Shown here: positions 41,238 through 49,577 of the stretch, in pieces
Position numbering within the stretch: the first letter of the stretch is position 1
Layout of the letters: each line of letters opens with the position of its first letter
DNA from: Leptofilum sp041748655
GTDB lineage: Bacteria; Chloroflexota; Anaerolineae; Promineifilales; Promineifilaceae
Direction of reading: 5' to 3'
Assembly: GCA_041748655.1 (NCBI GenBank)
Contig: JBGTCV010000055.1
Coordinates: 5,173 to 69,172 of the forward strand
Length of the DNA: 64,000 nt
Made by a program: the position numbers and the translations under genes
Notes under the pieces: generated by a model
Seen by the model: the letters and a program-made list of their open reading frames with translations, nothing else
Database searches by the model: none
What the model was told of the DNA's origin: nothing

Positions 41238-42614
41238 ATGCAGTTACGTAGATATTTGCTTGGGTTCCTCATCATAACGGTTTGGCTGGGCGGGTGTAGT
41301 TTGGTTGAAGCGCCTTCCCTGCCCGCTGTACCGACACCGGTAGCAACGGCCGTTTCCTGGGACCTCTCCCAATTCCCCGCCAACGAAATGGTGCTAGACC
41401 CGGTTAGCGGCGTGGTGCCCAAAGTTGATCCCCTCATTGCCAATTTACTAAACGATGTTTCCCAACAGCAGCTCATGGGCTACGTGCAAACCATGCAAAG
41501 CTTTGGCAACCGCAACGTTTTTAGCCCCATAGACAACCCTACTTTTGGCATTGGGGCCGCACGGCTGTGGTTGGTGGACGAGTTTCGGCGAGTGGGAAAC
41601 GGCCGTTTGGAAGTTACCACCCAGGAATTCCCCCTATATTACAACGGGCTGGCCACCACCCCCGCCAACGTCGTTGCCACTTTACCTGGTCGCTCTGGCG
41701 GCAACGAGATCATTGTTATCATGGCCCATTACGACAACCGCGCCCCAGACCCCACCGATGGCGAGACCTACGCCCCTGGCGCCAACGACAACGGCTCCGG
41801 CATCGCCCTGCTGCTGGAATCGGCCCGGCTGCTCAGCGCCTATGAATGGAACCAAACCATCATCTTCCTGGCTGCAGCGGCCGAAGAGCAAGGCACCTTC
41901 GGCTCGCGTTACTTCGTCCAAAATGCTTTTCTGGACGGCATGAACATCATCGCCGCCATTAACTACGATGGCGTAGGCGGGCGCAGAGGAATTCCCCAAT
42001 ACGCCCGGCTTTTTGCCGCCAATTTGCGCGAATCCCCTTCAGGTGAATTGGCTCGCTATTACGAATATATCGCCGGGCTGTACGTGCCCACCTTCCCCTT
42101 GCAGGTCAACGATGCGCTGGATCGGGAAGGGCGTTGGGGGGATCAGCGGGAATTTGTCAATGCCGGTATGCCCGCCATCCGCATCATCGAATCTGTGGAA
42201 GATCCAGATATGGTAAATTCCCGGCAGGATACCTGGGAGCGGATTAATTACAGCTATTTACAGCAAATCGTGCAGGTGAACATTGCCGTGGTAGCCAATC
42301 TGGCAGGCGCACCCCAAACGCCGCAGACGCCTATCATTCAGGCGCTGGATTCGCCAGGGGATTTTTGGCTGCGCTGGCCCACCGATCCGAATGCAGCGGG
42401 GTATGCTATCTCGTTTCGACCGTTGGTAGAGGGCAGCTTTACCACGTTCCGTTTTGTGCAGGCCAACCAGGCGGGCAACGTGGCGCTTACCGGGCTGGAC
42501 CCTACCGTGACATATGCCGTGAGCCTGACGGCGCTGGATGAAAACGGCCGTTTAGGTGATTTCACCCCAGAAGTAATTATTGAACCCAGCCAGGCCGCCG
42601 CTCAGGCTCCGTAA
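41238..42614 (+). CDS. lipoprotein M28 family zinc peptidase with C-terminal Fn3-like domain
   Basis: 458-residue secreted protein. A lipoprotein signal (YLLGFLIITVWLGGC, lipobox LGGC) is followed by a Thr/Pro/Val-rich linker and the M28 aminopeptidase domain with zinc ligands in MAHYDNRAPD, GANDNGSGIALL and AAEEQGTFGSRYF, and a later RIIESVEDPDMVNSRQDT. Residues about 370-450 look like a fibronectin III domain. Probably an extracellular aminopeptidase on the cell surface. ATG at 41238 chosen to give a proper signal; the frame opens at 41211. Confidence 0.9.
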   Translation: MQLRRYLLGFLIITVWLGGCSLVEAPSLPAVPTPVATAVSWDLSQFPANEMVLDPVSGVVPKVDPLIANLLNDVSQQQLMGYVQTMQSFGNRNVFSPIDNPTFGIGAARLWLVDEFRRVGNGRLEVTTQEFPLYYNGLATTPANVVATLPGRSGGNEIIVIMAHYDNRAPDPTDGETYAPGANDNGSGIALLLESARLLSAYEWNQTIIFLAAAAEEQGTFGSRYFVQNAFLDGMNIIAAINYDGVGGRRGIPQYARLFAANLRESPSGELARYYEYIAGLYVPTFPLQVNDALDREGRWGDQREFVNAGMPAIRIIESVEDPDMVNSRQDTWERINYSYLQQIVQVNIAVVANLAGAPQTPQTPIIQALDSPGDFWLRWPTDPNAAGYAISFRPLVEGSFTTFRFVQANQAGNVALTGLDPTVTYAVSLTALDENGRLGDFTPEVIIEPSQAAAQAP

Positions 42615-42886
42615 GCAGTGCTGTAATAAAGGGCTCTTATCCTTTGGGGCACGGTAGCGAGGGTCTGTTTTTGCAAAAAAGCGCCTTTCTCAACAATTAC
42701 TCATACCCAAAGGCTTATTTTTGTGTAAGATAGATACTAATTCCTACAGTTTCGGTCTTGATATTTTTATCAAAAACCATTATTGTTATGAACTGTAGTT
42801 GGTCGTTTACTGACCCAATAATTAACCTGATAGGAAATCTTTTAAAAAGTTGGGTTCAGGTCAGTGAAAAAAAGCGAGGCTAAATC

Positions 42887-43033
42887 ATGTTGATACTGTT
42901 GGCATCTATCTTGTTCTATGTACTCATTATTGCTATGGTTCAAAGACATCGTCGTCAGCTTCAGCTTCAAGAAGCTGTTTCAGCCGAGCAGCGTCAACAG
43001 CGACTTCGCCGCCAACAATACGATCAATTTTAA
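42887..43033 (+). CDS. 48-residue single-span membrane protein
   Basis: Short frame: a hydrophobic N-terminus (MLILLASILFYVLIIAMV) followed by a highly basic, Gln/Arg-rich tail ending RRQQYDQF. GCGAGGC lies 6 bases before the ATG, and a perfect intrinsic terminator starts 28 bases after the stop. These support a genuine small gene. No family recognised. The remaining flanks (42615-42886 and 43034-43192) hold only hairpins. Confidence 0.6.
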   Translation: MLILLASILFYVLIIAMVQRHRRQLQLQEAVSAEQRQQRLRRQQYDQF

Positions 43034-43061
43034 TAAAATTTTACAGTTCTTATAAAAATTT

Positions 43062-43096
43062 CAGGCAGGCTACCATGTGGTAGCCTGCCTGTTTTT
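43062..43096 (+). terminator. strong intrinsic terminator after the small membrane gene
   Basis: CAGGCAGGCTACC-ATGT-GGTAGCCTGCCTG, a perfect 13-bp stem, then TTTTT. Confidence 0.92.
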
Positions 43097-43118
43097 GTCT
43101 GTACCAGGCGACTTAGCA

Positions 43119-43182
43119 AGATTGGGCCAATCTTAAAGATTGGCCCAATCTCAGTAAGTAAATTTCAGACGGTTACTTACTG
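43119..43182. repeat. two AGATTGGNCCAATCT palindromes and a CAGTAAGTAA hairpin
   Basis: Palindromes at 43119-43133 and 43137-43151 also form a perfect 16-bp inverted repeat with each other. Next to them, CAGTAAGTAA at 43152-43161 pairs with TTACTTACTG at 43173-43182. They lie at the 3' end of the minus-strand SDR gene and may end its transcript. Confidence 0.65.
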
Positions 43183-43192
43183 CCAACAGAAG

Positions 43193-44272
43193 CTACTTCT
43201 TCTGCTTCTGGCGTCCCCAATACCACAAAAAAAGCAAAACGGCCGCTGCCAACAGCGCATACCCAGCCCACTTTTTTTCTTGATGATAGGCGGCTTCTTT
43301 CTGTTCTGTTTGGGCAATCCAGTCAAACGTTTCCAGCAGGCCGGTTTGCAACGGCCGTGTGGTCCAGCCCAGTTCCGTGCGTGCCTTGTCGGAGCGAGCC
43401 ATGTAGGAAGCGCCGAGGCTAGCCACCGACTCTTCAGAAAACAGGCTCGGCAGGGGCAGCACGCCACTTAGTGTTCCCATTATCGGAGCAAACTTGCGCA
43501 ACGGCCGTCCCGCCAAACGAAACGACGGTGGCTTGCGCCCAATGAGATGCGCCCAAAAATCGACCATCTCGTTGAGGGGAATGGCCGGCCCGGCTAAAAT
43601 GTAGCTTTCCCCCACCTTGCCTTTCTCTGCGGCTAATAGATGCCCGGCGGCAATATCCGCCACATGCGCATAGGTCACGGTTAAATCAGCGCCGGGCAGC
43701 ACAGGCAAACCCCGGTAAAACATCCGCATCAGTTGGGCAACGAAGCTGGTGTCGCCCGGCCCATAGACAGCGCCCGGCAGCACAATCACAATGGGAGCGC
43801 CCTTCTCAATGAGCGGCAGGGCCACTTTGTAATGCGCCAGCCATTTGGTACGGTCGTACTCAGTGAGGAATGGGCCTTCTTTGTAGTAGGTTTCATCCAC
43901 CAGCTGCCCGTGGGTATCGCCAAAGACGGCCACGGTGCTGGTGTAGACAATTTTGGGGATACCCAATTCATAAGCCAGACGCAGCACACGCCGCGTGCCG
44001 CCCACGTTAATCGCTTCGGCATTCATCCAGTCTGGGGCCCCCAGCTTGTACCAGGCCGCAATATGAAACACCAGATCGCAGCCCTGCATAGCCGGACGCA
44101 GCGAGGCAGTGTCGGTGATGTCGCCTATAAAAACGATAGCGCCCAACTGCCGCAGCAGGATGGCGCTTTCTTCGGTGCGTGCCAGGGCATGCACCTCATC
44201 GCCACGCGCCACCAGCTTCTGCACAACGTGCTGGCCAATAAACCCGGAACCACCTGTTACAAACGCTTTCAT
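43193..44272 (-). CDS. NAD-dependent epimerase/dehydratase (extended SDR) with C-terminal membrane anchor
   Basis: 359-residue extended SDR of the dihydroflavonol-4-reductase/3-beta-HSD type: VTGGSGFIGQHVV, DLVFHIAAWYKLG, YTSTVAVFG and the catalytic YDRTKWLA (YxxxK). A C-terminal helix (WAGYALLAAAVLLFLWYWG) and basic end form a tail anchor. Substrate unknown; steroid- or hopanoid-like lipids are a guess from the family. Start ATG 44272. Confidence 0.87.
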   Translation of the reverse strand: MKAFVTGGSGFIGQHVVQKLVARGDEVHALARTEESAILLRQLGAIVFIGDITDTASLRPAMQGCDLVFHIAAWYKLGAPDWMNAEAINVGGTRRVLRLAYELGIPKIVYTSTVAVFGDTHGQLVDETYYKEGPFLTEYDRTKWLAHYKVALPLIEKGAPIVIVLPGAVYGPGDTSFVAQLMRMFYRGLPVLPGADLTVTYAHVADIAAGHLLAAEKGKVGESYILAGPAIPLNEMVDFWAHLIGRKPPSFRLAGRPLRKFAPIMGTLSGVLPLPSLFSEESVASLGASYMARSDKARTELGWTTRPLQTGLLETFDWIAQTEQKEAAYHQEKKWAGYALLAAAVLLFLWYWGRQKQKK

Positions 44273-44357
44273 AAATTATTCCCTCTCAAATTGTAGGATC
44301 AATTGGGCGCATTATACCCGACAGGGCAAAAAATAGCAGTTGGGAACGGCCGTTTGC

Positions 44358-44385
44358 TTGCATCCGGTGGCCACATTGCTATAAT
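44358..44385 (+). promoter_or_regulatory. tRNA-Val promoter
   Basis: TTGCAT, 16 bases, then TGCTATAAT (consensus -10 with extended TG), placing the start about 10 bases before the tRNA. Confidence 0.75.
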
Positions 44386-44400
44386 CTGCATCCCTTAATC

Positions 44401-44477
44401 GGGCGCGTAGCTCAGTTGGTTAGAGCGTTCGGTTCACATCCGAGAGGTCGTTGGTTCGAGTCCAATCGCGCCCACCA
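44401..44477 (+). tRNA. tRNA-Val (CAC)
   Basis: Complete cloverleaf: acceptor GGGCGCG/CGCGCCC, D-arm GCTCAGTTGGTTAGAGC, anticodon loop TTCACAT (anticodon CAC), T-arm with GTTCGAGTC-type loop and an encoded CCA end. Confidence 0.97.
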
Positions 44478-44483
44478 CATGGT

Positions 44484-44508
44484 AAAAAGACCCTTGCGGG
44501 TCTTTTTT
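44484..44508 (+). terminator. terminator after tRNA-Val
   Basis: AGACCC-TTGC-GGGTCT stem with A-run before and TTTTTT after, 10 bases past the tRNA. Confidence 0.92.
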
Positions 44509-44592
44509 ATTTTCCCTCGTTCGCATCACCCAAAGCCCGCTTTTGGGCACCTTTTAAACCGACTACCTGTGAGACTGGCAGCGCTGGCTAAT

Positions 44593-46350
44593 TTATGCCT
44601 TGCAGCGGGTGATCACGTCAATCGTGACCCGGTTCTCGTCTCGCTTTAGCTGAACGAGATCGCCATTGTTGATGTTGCGAATGATATCCTCATCAAACTG
44701 GTAAGCGTAGGGGATATATTCCAGTGAGCAGGCGGGGGCGCTTTGCTGGTCTATTTCTGTATTGACAATGGCCAGGGGGGCTTTGCCACGATAAAAAAGT
44801 TCTAGCAAGACGTACGGAGCGACTGTAGAGCCGCTTCCTTTCGGGAAAATGGCAATCTTACCCGCCATGCTTTCCCCATCGGCCGGATGCCCTGGTTCCT
44901 CGATGACACCGCTTTCCCGATTGACAAACCCCAGCAGTGTGATAGGCGTATCGGTGACAAACGCTTCGGCGGTGACGCTGAAATCGGTTTGGGAGGGGAG
45001 ACCATGCCCGGTGGCGGTGAAGGAACCGGTGGCAAGCTTTTTAGTAGACCTTGATACAAATTTGGTTGGTTTTACGGCCGTTTCCTCATTGGTTTGAGTT
45101 GTGGTAGCTGCGTCAATGGCTGTTTCACCCAGAGCTAGCTTAAGGCAGTCGTGCAGCCTCATGACAGATGTAGGAATGCCGTTCAGTCCAGATTTGATGT
45201 AATGTTCCGCCTTCATCGAATTGGTGAGGATGTGTTTGACCCAGCTGGGATCGTATGGCACCACTTCCGGGCAGGTGTTTTCCAGCAGCAGCGCCCCGCT
45301 GCCGGTGATGATCGCCGCCAGCCCCGTTTTTTCGGCGATCGCTTTGTTGGCGGAGGAGGTGAAGACCCAGAGCGGGGGGGCGTCCGGGTGCAGCTGCCTG
45401 CCTTGAAGCAGTTCGGCCGTAGCGCGCAGTTCGCCAATCGACGCCTGGGGGCAGCCGATGGTGATGAGAGAAACGGCCGTTTCCGGAGCCAACTCTTTAT
45501 ATCTCTGTTGCAGCTCTGCCGCCCCAAATTGCAGCCGCGCCTGAAACGCTGCCGGGGGGCGTTCCCCCTGCCCATCGATGTACAACAAAGGGCAGCCGTA
45601 GTTGGCCGCTGCGGCCGTCAGCGCCTTCTTTTGCTCGTGCGTCAGCTCAGCAGGCAATCCTTTGATGGCCGGGATCGGGCCGTTGGGCATCTTCCACTCT
45701 GGCTGGCGCTGCTTGCCGATCCAGTCGCCCAAAATCGAAAAGTCGGCCGGGTCTACCAGCGGCGTGGTGGCGACTACCGCCAGGTTTGGCCGGCGGTTTT
45801 CTGCCAGCATCAAACCATATTTAGGCGTGTAGCCCGTCAGCGCCGCTGCCAGGGCAGACAGCCCCGATTCACGATTCGTAACCAGCCCGGTGTAAGAATT
45901 GCCAAAGCAAATGGCGTTCGATTCGGCCCAGGCCGCTTCGCCGCTGGTAACAACCCCTTCCCACTCATACGGAATGCAGGATTGGGTAGGTCGCACGCCC
46001 AGCTGAGTATAGCGATCCACGATTTCCTGGTTGTGTTCCCGGAAGTTGGGGGCCACAATGCGCATCGCTTCAAATTGAGCCATGTCGCAGCCCGCTGCGT
46101 TGAGCGTGGTGGACACGGCAACCTGAGCCTGCGGGTCTTCGGCCAGCCGGGCCAGAAATTGGCGCAGCCCCAGCCCACCCGTCAGGGGCGAGACGCCAGA
46201 GAGGTGGGCGCTGGCGATGGGCACCAGTTCGGTTGCGCCGGCGGTTGCGGCCATATCCAGCAGCAGCCGCATCGCCATCTGGCGGGCGACCCCTTGCCCG
46301 CCTGCCAGCATTTCCTGTTGTGCTTTGTTCAATTCGATTTGCGTCATCAT
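44593..46350 (-). CDS. aconitase X, fused large and small domains; probable phosphomevalonate dehydratase
   Basis: 585-residue AcnX protein with the catalytic domain (about 1-420) joined by a Thr/Asn-rich linker to the swivel domain (about 430-585). Cluster cysteines are in place: Cys125 (SCIPYEWEG), Cys300 (IGCPQAS) and Cys360 (NTCPEVVPYD), with the AcnX substrate region WAESNAICFGNSYTGLVTNR. AcnX enzymes are hydroxyproline dehydratases or, in archaea, two-subunit phosphomevalonate dehydratase. The UbiD gene at the head of the same operon and a mevalonate kinase 15 kb away favour the latter. TAATG overlap with mscS upstream implies translational coupling. Confidence 0.88.
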   Translation of the reverse strand: MMTQIELNKAQQEMLAGGQGVARQMAMRLLLDMAATAGATELVPIASAHLSGVSPLTGGLGLRQFLARLAEDPQAQVAVSTTLNAAGCDMAQFEAMRIVAPNFREHNQEIVDRYTQLGVRPTQSCIPYEWEGVVTSGEAAWAESNAICFGNSYTGLVTNRESGLSALAAALTGYTPKYGLMLAENRRPNLAVVATTPLVDPADFSILGDWIGKQRQPEWKMPNGPIPAIKGLPAELTHEQKKALTAAAANYGCPLLYIDGQGERPPAAFQARLQFGAAELQQRYKELAPETAVSLITIGCPQASIGELRATAELLQGRQLHPDAPPLWVFTSSANKAIAEKTGLAAIITGSGALLLENTCPEVVPYDPSWVKHILTNSMKAEHYIKSGLNGIPTSVMRLHDCLKLALGETAIDAATTTQTNEETAVKPTKFVSRSTKKLATGSFTATGHGLPSQTDFSVTAEAFVTDTPITLLGFVNRESGVIEEPGHPADGESMAGKIAIFPKGSGSTVAPYVLLELFYRGKAPLAIVNTEIDQQSAPACSLEYIPYAYQFDEDIIRNINNGDLVQLKRDENRVTIDVITRCKA

Positions 46351-47372
46351 TACTTTTTGGGTTCCCTGGGTGTAGTGGGCCGAAAGCCTGTGTCTGACTG
46401 TAAATTACCACGCTGGGCAACCACGGTTTGGGCTTCTTGTGGATCCGGCGGCAGCTGGCGCTCCTGAAAATGGAGATATTCGCGCTGGGTGGGGTAGGCA
46501 AAGTCGATGTCCCAATGCAGCTTAAAGGCACGCAGGGTTGCTTCCCAAATATCCTGTTCGCTTCCACGCCGCTTGCGCGGATCGACCAGGTAACGCAGGG
46601 TGAGCACCACTCCGCTGTCGCCCACATGGGTGTAGACGGTGGGTGTGGTGTTGGAATAGCTGATGACAAAACGCTGGTCAGTGCGACGGCCGTATTGCTT
46701 CACAACCTCACTTACATCCGGAGCCACCTCATTGATGATGTTGGCCAAAATCGCCTTTGCCTTTTCCCAATCACTCTCGAATGTGATCGAGACCGGGATT
46801 TCGTTCCAGATGTAAGGAAAACCCTGGTGCATGTTGGCCAGCATTTCGGAGAAGATTTTGCCGTTGGGCACGTGGATAATGCGCCCCGTGCTTTGCTCTG
46901 CCTGGATGCGGTGGCCGATTTCCAGGAGGCTAAAGGAAAAGAGCCGGATGTCGATTACGTCTCCCAGATTTCCGTCAATCTCAACCCGGTCGCCAACGAC
47001 AAACGGCCGTCGCCAAACAATAAAAACCCAGCCCGCCAGCGCCACAATCAAATCTTGCAGGGCAATGGCAATACCGGCCGATAAAAGCCCCAAATATGTC
47101 ACCAGCGTGCCGATGCCCGCCAGCCAAAGCCGCCCCACCAGCAAGATACCCAGCACAACCGAGGCATATTCCACCGTCTTGCGCCAGTTGTACCGCATAC
47201 GGGCGTTGTCGGCGTAATAGCGATGGATGAAGCGCAGCGCCAGCCAGCGTACCAGCCACAGCAACAGTATAATCAGTAACGAGGACAGCAAGTTTCGCTG
47301 AAACGGGCTCTCTAAATCGATACTGAGCGAAGTAAAAAACTCATTCAGTGTCTGGCTAATTTGTTCAATCAT
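46350..47372 (-). CDS. MscS family small-conductance mechanosensitive channel
   Basis: 340-residue membrane protein. Three or more N-terminal helices lead to the pore helix region TYLGLLSAGIAIALQDLIVALAGW and the beta domain WRRPFVVGDRVEIDGNLGDVIDI, typical of MscS/YbdG proteins. It overlaps uspA by ATGA and acnX by one base, so it belongs to the ubiD-antiporter-uspA-mscS-acnX operon. Confidence 0.9.
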   Translation of the reverse strand: MIEQISQTLNEFFTSLSIDLESPFQRNLLSSLLIILLLWLVRWLALRFIHRYYADNARMRYNWRKTVEYASVVLGILLVGRLWLAGIGTLVTYLGLLSAGIAIALQDLIVALAGWVFIVWRRPFVVGDRVEIDGNLGDVIDIRLFSFSLLEIGHRIQAEQSTGRIIHVPNGKIFSEMLANMHQGFPYIWNEIPVSITFESDWEKAKAILANIINEVAPDVSEVVKQYGRRTDQRFVISYSNTTPTVYTHVGDSGVVLTLRYLVDPRKRRGSEQDIWEATLRAFKLHWDIDFAYPTQREYLHFQERQLPPDPQEAQTVVAQRGNLQSDTGFRPTTPREPKK

Positions 47373-47839
47373 AGGTTTGCTGGCTCACTTGCTGTATACA
47401 CAAACTCTGGCCGGATGATTTCGACGGTAACGGCCGTTTCCTGCTGAATCCCTGCCGCCAATTGTTCAATCGCATCATCCCCAAACACGTTGGCCGTGGT
47501 GCCCCGTGGCGCACCCAGGATCAGCAGGTCGGCGTTCACTTCCTTCACAAAACGAACAATTTCTGCCTGCACCACCCCCCGGCGAATTTTCACCTCGGTG
47601 CTCAAAAAGGCGGTATCGGCCCGCTTTTGGGCAATGCGCAGCAGCGTTTCACCCATCCAGGTTAGCTCGGCCAACATCGGCTCCTTCAAGCTGTCATTAA
47701 TTTTGTCATCCAGGCTGTTAGGGTCCACCACATATAAAAACAGCAGTGGTTTCCCCGTCAGTTTGGCCTGTGCAATCGCGGCCATTTGGGCGGCGCGGCT
47801 GCCCTCGCCGCCTCGGGTGGCACACACAATACTACTCAT
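47369..47839 (-). CDS. universal stress protein (UspA) family
   Basis: 156-residue UspA-fold protein: IVCATRGGEGSRAAQMAAIAQA start, LLFLYVVDP strand and the nucleotide-binding-like C-terminal DLLILGAPRGTTANVFGDDAIEQLA. GGAGGCAGAGC before ATG 47839 sets the start; it overlaps the antiporter by 8 bases. Possibly regulates the neighbouring antiporter or channel. Confidence 0.85.
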   Translation of the reverse strand: MSSIVCATRGGEGSRAAQMAAIAQAKLTGKPLLFLYVVDPNSLDDKINDSLKEPMLAELTWMGETLLRIAQKRADTAFLSTEVKIRRGVVQAEIVRFVKEVNADLLILGAPRGTTANVFGDDAIEQLAAGIQQETAVTVEIIRPEFVYTASEPANL

Positions 47840-49517
47840 GCTCTGCCTCCTCGGCTCCACCGTTCAGCCCGCGATTCCTCATCAGGATTTCCAGGGCAGC
47901 AACGCGGTTGTTCAGGTCAACGATCAGCTCGTCATTCACTTCATTGGCAATAAGGCCCCGGCGAGCTGCCTCGCCAATGGCGCTGCGCTCAGCGTTTAGC
48001 GCATCCTGCCGCGCCTGCAAATACATCTCTTGTTCCAGTTCCGGAAATGTCTCTAAATGCGCCCGTAAAGCACTCTTTTTCTCAATAATTTCTTCATCAT
48101 ACACCTGGTTCATCGATTCCCAAATGTCGCGGAACAGAATACCGTTCCGGTGCAGGCGCTCCAGCTCTTGTTTTCCAGCCCATTTAGCCGAGAGCGTGGC
48201 CTGCCGCCGCTGCAATTCCAGGCGCTGTACCGGTTTTTCGGCCAGCTTCAGCCGTTTGATTAGCTTTTCGATGGTCATTCCCTGGAAGAGCAGGGTGAAC
48301 AGCACCACGCCAAAGGTCATCACCCGCAGCTCCAGCGCCACATCCGAGCCAAAGACGGCGTTTTCAATCGACAGAGCCAACGCCAGGCTGATCGCCCCGC
48401 GCAGGCCTCCCCAATACATGACGTGTTGAAAGCTGAGGGGGATGCGGTTTTGGGGTTGGAAACGGCCGTAAATCCAGCCAAACGTATACACAATCAACCC
48501 CCGACTCAAAATAATCGCCACCACCGCCACAAGAATGGGAACAAGATTGGGTTGCAGCTGCAACAGCTCGATCTCCAGCCCAATCAGCAAAAAGACCAGC
48601 GAATTCACCACAAAGCTCAAAAATTCCCAGAAGTTGTCCAGCGTCAGCTTGGTCGTGGGGGAGGTATTTTCCAGGCCGATGTTGCCCACCATCAGGCCCG
48701 CCGCCACCACCGCCAGAATGCCGCTAAAGTGCAGCCCAGGCACCCCCACAATATCGCCAAATAACTCCGCCACCACAAACGAGCCAAAGGCCAACGCCAC
48801 CGTCGTGGCCGTTTCAATCAGATGGTCATCCACGTTTTTCAGGATGATGTAGGAAACCACATACCCCATCACCAGACCCACAGCCAGCCCGCCAAAAGCC
48901 ACAACAAAGAACTCTTGCAGCGCCCCGCCCAGGCTAAACGAGTTAGACAGCGCACCCGCCGCCAGCGCCAGGTTAAAGATGACAATCGCCACGCCATCGT
49001 TGAACAGGCTTTCCCCTTCCACCAGAATTGTTAGCCGTTTGCTCACGCCCAGGCTGCGGAAAAAGGCGATCACCGCGACAGGGTCTGTGGCTGAGATAAG
49101 CGCCCCAAAGGCCAGCGCCGCCGCCCAGGGGATGCCCAAAAACTGCACCACCAGCCCCCCAACCAAAAAGGTGCCCACTAGCGTGCCGCCAATGGCCAGC
49201 AGCAGAACCGGCAGCAAATCTTTTTTGAGCTTGGCCCAGGGGATGTGCAGGGTTGCCTCAAAGATGAGCGGCGGTACCAGAATTGCCAAAATCAGGTCTG
49301 AACTGACGGTAAAGCCCAAAAAGTTGGGGAAGAAGGAAAGAACCAGCCCAACCAGCACCAGCGCCACGGTGTAGGGCAGGCGAATGCGGCGCACCACAAC
49401 GGCCACCATAGCGGCAATGAACAGCAGCACCATGAGGCTAAGTTCCTGCCGTACCAGCCCGCTTTCTTCGGCGAATAACAATGGGGGGAATTGTTCTGCC
49501 AGGGCAGAAATGTCCAT
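47832..49517 (-). CDS. CPA1 family Na+/H+ antiporter
   Basis: 561-residue cation/proton antiporter with about 12 helices. The ion-site motifs FGALISATDPVAVIAFF (the ND/TDP region) and LVEGESLFNDGVAIVIFNLAL are intact, plus PPLIFEATLHI. A cytosolic tail of about 140 residues (from about 420) is rich in Glu, Arg and Leu and may be a coiled coil. Middle of the ubiD-acnX operon. Confidence 0.93.
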   Translation of the reverse strand: MDISALAEQFPPLLFAEESGLVRQELSLMVLLFIAAMVAVVVRRIRLPYTVALVLVGLVLSFFPNFLGFTVSSDLILAILVPPLIFEATLHIPWAKLKKDLLPVLLLAIGGTLVGTFLVGGLVVQFLGIPWAAALAFGALISATDPVAVIAFFRSLGVSKRLTILVEGESLFNDGVAIVIFNLALAAGALSNSFSLGGALQEFFVVAFGGLAVGLVMGYVVSYIILKNVDDHLIETATTVALAFGSFVVAELFGDIVGVPGLHFSGILAVVAAGLMVGNIGLENTSPTTKLTLDNFWEFLSFVVNSLVFLLIGLEIELLQLQPNLVPILVAVVAIILSRGLIVYTFGWIYGRFQPQNRIPLSFQHVMYWGGLRGAISLALALSIENAVFGSDVALELRVMTFGVVLFTLLFQGMTIEKLIKRLKLAEKPVQRLELQRRQATLSAKWAGKQELERLHRNGILFRDIWESMNQVYDEEIIEKKSALRAHLETFPELEQEMYLQARQDALNAERSAIGEAARRGLIANEVNDELIVDLNNRVAALEILMRNRGLNGGAEEAEHE

Positions 49518-49577
49518 TTTTACTCCTTGTCAATGGTTGCTAGTTACTGGTTTTTGCCAGCAGCCAGCAACGAGCCA

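Noticed and set aside
44593..46350. Classical aconitase or isopropylmalate isomerase
   Set aside because: Cysteine spacing and the WAESNAICFGNSYTG region are of the aconitase X type, not the CxxC-containing aconitase type.
45151..46467. 438-codon plus-strand frame opposite acnX
   Set aside because: Antisense shadow of a well-supported gene; Arg/Gly/Gln-rich composition without motifs.
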